Positions 61,058-64,000 of a DNA stretch of 64,000 nt are shown piece after piece. Below the pieces are notes generated by a model. It saw only the letters and a program-made list of their open reading frames with translations, was not told where the DNA came from and did no database searches. The stretch lies in the NCBI RefSeq assembly GCF_014524545.1, contig NZ_CP053557.1, positions 2,443,501 through 2,507,500 on the forward strand, written 5' to 3'. The first letter of the stretch is position 1, and every line of letters starts with the position of its first letter. The stretch comes from Exiguobacterium sp. Helios (lineage in GTDB: Bacteria; Bacillota; Bacilli; Exiguobacteriales; Exiguobacteriaceae). Both the position numbers and the translations under genes were made by a program.

Positions 61058-61103
61058 AAAGAGAAACAGGCGGTGGATGCGCATCCACCGCCTGTTTCTC
61101 TTT
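61058..61103. terminator. Perfect 46-bp inverted repeat, bidirectional terminator
   Basis: A 23-bp arm and its exact complement meet without a loop (centre GATGC-GCATC at 61076-61085), with A-run and T-run at the outer ends (AAAGAG...CTCTTT). It separates the convergent 96-residue and EIIC genes. Confidence 0.85.
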
Positions 61104-61144
61104 CTTTGCCTCTTTCAAAAAGCCAATGAACAAGCATATTCTCA

Positions 61145-62158
61145 TTAGTACTCGATTTTCAAATCTCCGTCTTTAATCCGTCCCATGCGATGAAGGGCCC
61201 GATAAATCAAATAACTCAGCAGCGCTGGTGCCAGGAAACATAAAACAAAGACAGCTAAATAATACTCCGCTTCAAATCCCATCGTTTTTAACATCATCAG
61301 CGGACCGACAAGTCCGCTTGTCCCCATACCCGATCCTTCAGGATTACTTTCGAGTGTCAACAAGACGGTCGCGAACGGTGCGAGCAGTGCTCCTGCCAGT
61401 GTCGGCGGGACAATCGTCCATGGATTTCGAATGATATTACCCACTTGTAACATCGACGTGCCGATTCCTTGGGCAATTAATCCGCCAATCCCGTTATCCC
61501 TGTAACTGATGACACCAAATCCGATCATCTGTGCCGCACAGCCAATCGTTGCAGCACCGGCCGCCAGTCCGTCAAGACCTAACATGATACCGAGGGCAGC
61601 ACTTGAAATCGGAGCTGTTAAGGCGAGACCCATGACGGTCGCGACAAAAATCCCCATGATCAAGGGTTCTCTTTCTGTTCCCCACCGGATGACTTCTCCT
61701 AAATCGATCATCAATGTTCCAATCCAAGCTCCGACGTACTTACCACTTACAAAACCGACGAGCAACGTGATCAATGGCGTCAAGATGATATCAAGACGCG
61801 TCGTCTTTGAAATCAATTTTCCGATTTCAGTAGCAATGACCGCTGCGACATAACTTCCGGCAGGGCCTCCTGCTTCATAACCAAATGCACCGACAGCAAC
61901 GGCAGAAAACAAAACGAGTGGTGGCGCTTCAAGTGCAAACGCGACAGCCACTCCGATTGCCGGACCCGTCAGCGCGATTGCCTGTTCTCCGACCGTAACG
62001 AGCATTCCCGCTTCAATACCTCTTGCAATCAATCCTTCACCTATCGTCTTTAAAATTAATCCCATAATCAAAGAACTGAATAACCCTAATGCCATATAGC
62101 TGAGCACTGTAATAAAATATACTTTCGGACTAAGTAAAATCCCTTTTCTTTTTAACAA
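61145..62158 (-). CDS. PTS EIIC-like membrane transporter (PTS_EIIC_2 family)
   Basis: 337 residues, eight to ten membrane segments, with GAFGYEAGGPAGSYVAAVIATEIGK and the GLDGLAAGAATIGCAAQMIGFG segment of the PF13303-type EIIC family. No EIIA/EIIB partner lies nearby, so PTS phosphotransfer is uncertain and the substrate unknown. The start is TTG at 62158 with AGGAAG 7 nt upstream. Confidence 0.82.
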   Translation of the reverse strand: MLKRKGILLSPKVYFITVLSYMALGLFSSLIMGLILKTIGEGLIARGIEAGMLVTVGEQAIALTGPAIGVAVAFALEAPPLVLFSAVAVGAFGYEAGGPAGSYVAAVIATEIGKLISKTTRLDIILTPLITLLVGFVSGKYVGAWIGTLMIDLGEVIRWGTEREPLIMGIFVATVMGLALTAPISSAALGIMLGLDGLAAGAATIGCAAQMIGFGVISYRDNGIGGLIAQGIGTSMLQVGNIIRNPWTIVPPTLAGALLAPFATVLLTLESNPEGSGMGTSGLVGPLMMLKTMGFEAEYYLAVFVLCFLAPALLSYLIYRALHRMGRIKDGDLKIEY

Positions 62159-62254
62159 GATGCCACTTCCTTCTGTTTGAAATCAGATTCATTATAACAA
62201 ACCCCCAAAAAAGGTCATACATTTGTTTTTCATGTGACAAGACAGTCGGGATGT

Positions 62255-62283
62255 AAAAAGAGGATGCACAAAGGCATCCTCCA
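62255..62283 (-). terminator. Intrinsic terminator after the M42 peptidase gene
   Basis: Minus-strand GAGGATGC/GCATCCTC stem followed by TTTTTAC. Confidence 0.85.
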
Positions 62284-62289
62284 TTATCT

Positions 62290-63360
62290 TCATTTGATTT
62301 GTAATGTTGCGAGCGTCGTCGCATCGAGTTGCGTGACAAGTTTCTTGAGCAATTCTTTTGCCGCATCGTAGTCATCCGTGTGCATGATCGAGGCATGCGT
62401 ATGAATATAACGTGCCGGAAGACCGACGACCGTCGTCGGAATACCGTTGTTTGAACGATGAATGACTCCCCCGTCCGTTCCGCCTGCACCAACATAGTAT
62501 TGATACGGAATCTTGTTCGATTCTGCCGTATCGAGAACATAATCTGTCATTTCTTTCGATAAAATCATGACGCTGTCCTTAATCCGTAACAACGGTCCTT
62601 GACCGAGCTGACCAAATTCTGTTTTATCACCTGAAGCATCGTTGGCCGGTGAGGCGTCGACGACAAAGGCAACATCCGGATCGATCAGATTCGTTGCTGT
62701 TTGTGCGCCGCGTAAGCCGACCTCTTCTTGAACCGTCGCTCCTGAGAATAAGATGTTTGGATGATCCGACGCTGTCGTCTCTTCCAACAACTCGATCGCC
62801 ATACCGACGCCGTACCGGTTATCCCATGCTTTCGCCATGATTTTTTTAGGATTGGCCATCGGTGTGAACGGGAAGAACGGAACAGCCGGAATACCCGGAC
62901 GGATGCCGAAAGATTCCGCTTCTTCTTTTGAGTCTGCCCCGACATCGATGAACATATCTTTGATTGCCATCGGCTTATTCCGGACTTCATCCGTCAATAA
63001 ATGTGGTGGTATCGAGGCAATGACACCGGGAATGATGCCGTTATCCCCACAAATCGAGAACCGTTGTGCGAGCAGTACCTGACTCCACCAACCGCCGAGC
63101 GGTTGAATCCGGAGCATGCCGTTTTTCGTAATCTGCGTTACCATGAAGGCCACTTCGTCCATATGACCGGCAACCATAACCTTCGGACCATTTTCCTGTC
63201 CCGTCCGTTTGCCAAAAATCGAACCGAGACCGTCCATGACGATTTCATCCGTCACCGGTGTAATGCGTTCTTTGACAAAGCGTCTGACATCGTGTTCAAA
63301 TCCAGGTGCACCATTTAATTCTGTCAACGTTCGAAACAAGTCTCTTGTTTTTTCATTCAT
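62290..63360 (-). CDS. ytoP: M42 family glutamyl/leucyl aminopeptidase (YtoP-like)
   Basis: 356 residues from the ATG at 63360 ([18 protein letters not shown] upstream). Binuclear metal ligands are visible: His in [10 protein letters not shown], Asp in DNRYGVGM, Glu pair in [10 protein letters not shown], Asp in VVDASPAND and His in [10 protein letters not shown]. Tetrahedral aminopeptidase type, acting on N-terminal residues of peptides. Neighbour of ytpP as in Bacillus. Confidence 0.95.
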   Translation of the reverse strand: MNEKTRDLFRTLTELNGAPGFEHDVRRFVKERITPVTDEIVMDGLGSIFGKRTGQENGPKVMVAGHMDEVAFMVTQITKNGMLRIQPLGGWWSQVLLAQRFSICGDNGIIPGVIASIPPHLLTDEVRNKPMAIKDMFIDVGADSKEEAESFGIRPGIPAVPFFPFTPMANPKKIMAKAWDNRYGVGMAIELLEETTASDHPNILFSGATVQEEVGLRGAQTATNLIDPDVAFVVDASPANDASGDKTEFGQLGQGPLLRIKDSVMILSKEMTDYVLDTAESNKIPYQYYVGAGGTDGGVIHRSNNGIPTTVVGLPARYIHTHASIMHTDDYDAAKELLKKLVTQLDATTLATLQIK

Positions 63361-63480
63361 ATGTATCGCCCCCTGTTCATTCATTATACAAAATTTTGCT
63401 TCAATCACTTAACCTTTTGTTTCTCACTGGACGAATTATTTGGTACAGTAGGAATAGAACCTGTAAGGAGGGGAATTTTA

Positions 63481-63783
63481 ATGAAAAAACGCTATTGGAT
63501 TATCGGTCTCGCAGCAGCGGTCGTTGCCGCTTTCGCAGTCAAGAAGGCTGTCGACAACAAACAACTCTCTGCCGAGGAAGCGCTCGAAATCACGAAACGC
63601 ACATTTTCAGCAAAAGGACGTGTCCAAGGTGCATGGATCTCTGCAACACCAGAGGCGTACGCATACGAGTCACGTGACTACCAAAGCTACAAAGGTGGCA
63701 TCTCGGTCCTTGAAGGTGACGATGAAAAAACGTATCAATTCACAGTTGATGCGGAAACAGGTGCTTTACTCGAATACGCATAA
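63481..63783 (+). CDS. ytzB: Membrane-anchored PepSY domain protein (YtzB-like)
   Basis: 100 residues. An N-terminal signal anchor (YWIIGLAAAVVAAFAV) is followed by one PepSY domain (about 30-100) ending YQFTVDAETGALLEYA. PepSY domains are found in protease inhibitors and other exported proteins. AAGGAGGGG precedes the ATG. Terminator downstream. Similar in place and size to B. subtilis YtzB. Confidence 0.85.
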   Translation: MKKRYWIIGLAAAVVAAFAVKKAVDNKQLSAEEALEITKRTFSAKGRVQGAWISATPEAYAYESRDYQSYKGGISVLEGDDEKTYQFTVDAETGALLEYA

Positions 63784-63786
63784 TAG

Positions 63787-63820
63787 ACGGACCATACTTC
63801 GATCGACGAAGTATGGTCTT
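63787..63820 (+). terminator. Intrinsic terminator after ytzB
   Basis: GACCATACTTCG/CGAAGTATGGTC stem followed by TTTTAAAAG. Confidence 0.85.
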
Positions 63821-63841
63821 TTAAAAGAAAGGAGTCTCGAC

Positions 63842-64000
63842 ATGTCTTTACTCGCTATCTTCTTTGTACTGCTAGTCGCTGTGGAACATTTTTATATCAT
63901 GGTACTTGAAATGTTTCTTCTATCATCTAAGTCTGCCAAACGTACATTCGGACTGACCGAAGAAGCGGTCTCAAATCCGCAAATCCGGACATTATTCGCC
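63842..64000 (+). CDS. DUF1304 family membrane protein, N-terminal part (cut by window edge)
   Basis: The first 53 codons are visible: a hydrophobic start (SLLAIFFVLLVAVEHFYIMVLE) then FGLTEEAVSNPQIRTLFA. The HFYIMVLEM and NPQIRTLFANQG-like pattern is characteristic of the DUF1304 membrane family, whose function is unknown. AAAGGAG precedes the ATG at 63842. The C-terminus is outside the window. Confidence 0.75.
   Translation, partial: MSLLAIFFVLLVAVEHFYIMVLEMFLLSSKSAKRTFGLTEEAVSNPQIRTLFA

Overview
The window is a gene-dense, collinear stretch of core chromosome from a low-to-moderate GC Gram-positive bacterium of the Bacillales. The gene order (dnaB-nrdR-speD-gapB-coaE-fpg-polA-phoR-phoP, mdh-icd-citZ-ytwI-pyk-pfkA-accA-accD-dnaE, nrnA-ytpI-ytoI, ackA-ytxK-tpx-nadK, ezrA, rpsD, tyrS, acsA-acuABC, ccpA-aroA, ytxGH, murC, ytpRQP-ytoP) is essentially that of the Bacillus subtilis terminus-proximal yt region. 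Several genes present there are missing, and the protein sequences fit Exiguobacterium best; that genus call is from memory, not a search. No phage, insertion sequence, CRISPR array, tRNA or rRNA was seen.

Layout. 1-11.7 kb: replication/repair and nucleotide genes (partial dnaB, nrdR, fpg, coaE, polA), polyamine synthesis (speD), gluconeogenic GAPDH (gapB), the PhoPR two-component system and an alcohol dehydrogenase. 11.8-24.5 kb: a central-carbon block, with TCA genes (citZ, icd, mdh), lower glycolysis (pfkA, pyk), fatty-acid initiation (accDA under a GntR/FadR-type regulator) and the DNA polymerase DnaE. 24.6-39.2 kb: nucleotide turnover, peptidase, SDR, universal stress protein, a cell-wall 3D-domain protein, acetate kinase, thiol peroxidase, NAD kinase, EzrA and a free-methionine-sulfoxide reductase. 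39.2-45.1 kb: rpsD with a structured leader, bioY with a BirA operator, tyrS with a T-box, and a class A penicillin-binding protein with a repeat tail. 45.1-52.7 kb: acetyl-CoA synthetase and its deacetylase/acetyltransferase control genes, a FixH-like lipoprotein, ccpA and aroA. 52.8-64 kb: ytxGH, aminopeptidase, dps, murC, an acidic protein where the SftA translocase would be expected, ytpRQP, an EIIC-like permease, an M42 peptidase and two small genes.

The functional theme is carbon-flow control around acetyl-CoA and pyruvate. CcpA is encoded here. Consensus or near-consensus cre sites lie at gapB (over the -35 box), upstream of pfkA-pyk and in the citZ leader, which suggests reciprocal control of glycolysis, gluconeogenesis and the TCA cycle. 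Many transcripts carry leader control: a T-box (tyrS), an S4-type leader (rpsD), a terminator hairpin in the citZ leader, and a long folded speD leader whose C-rich segment can pair with the ribosome binding site. The speD leader is the best candidate for an undescribed regulatory element in this window.
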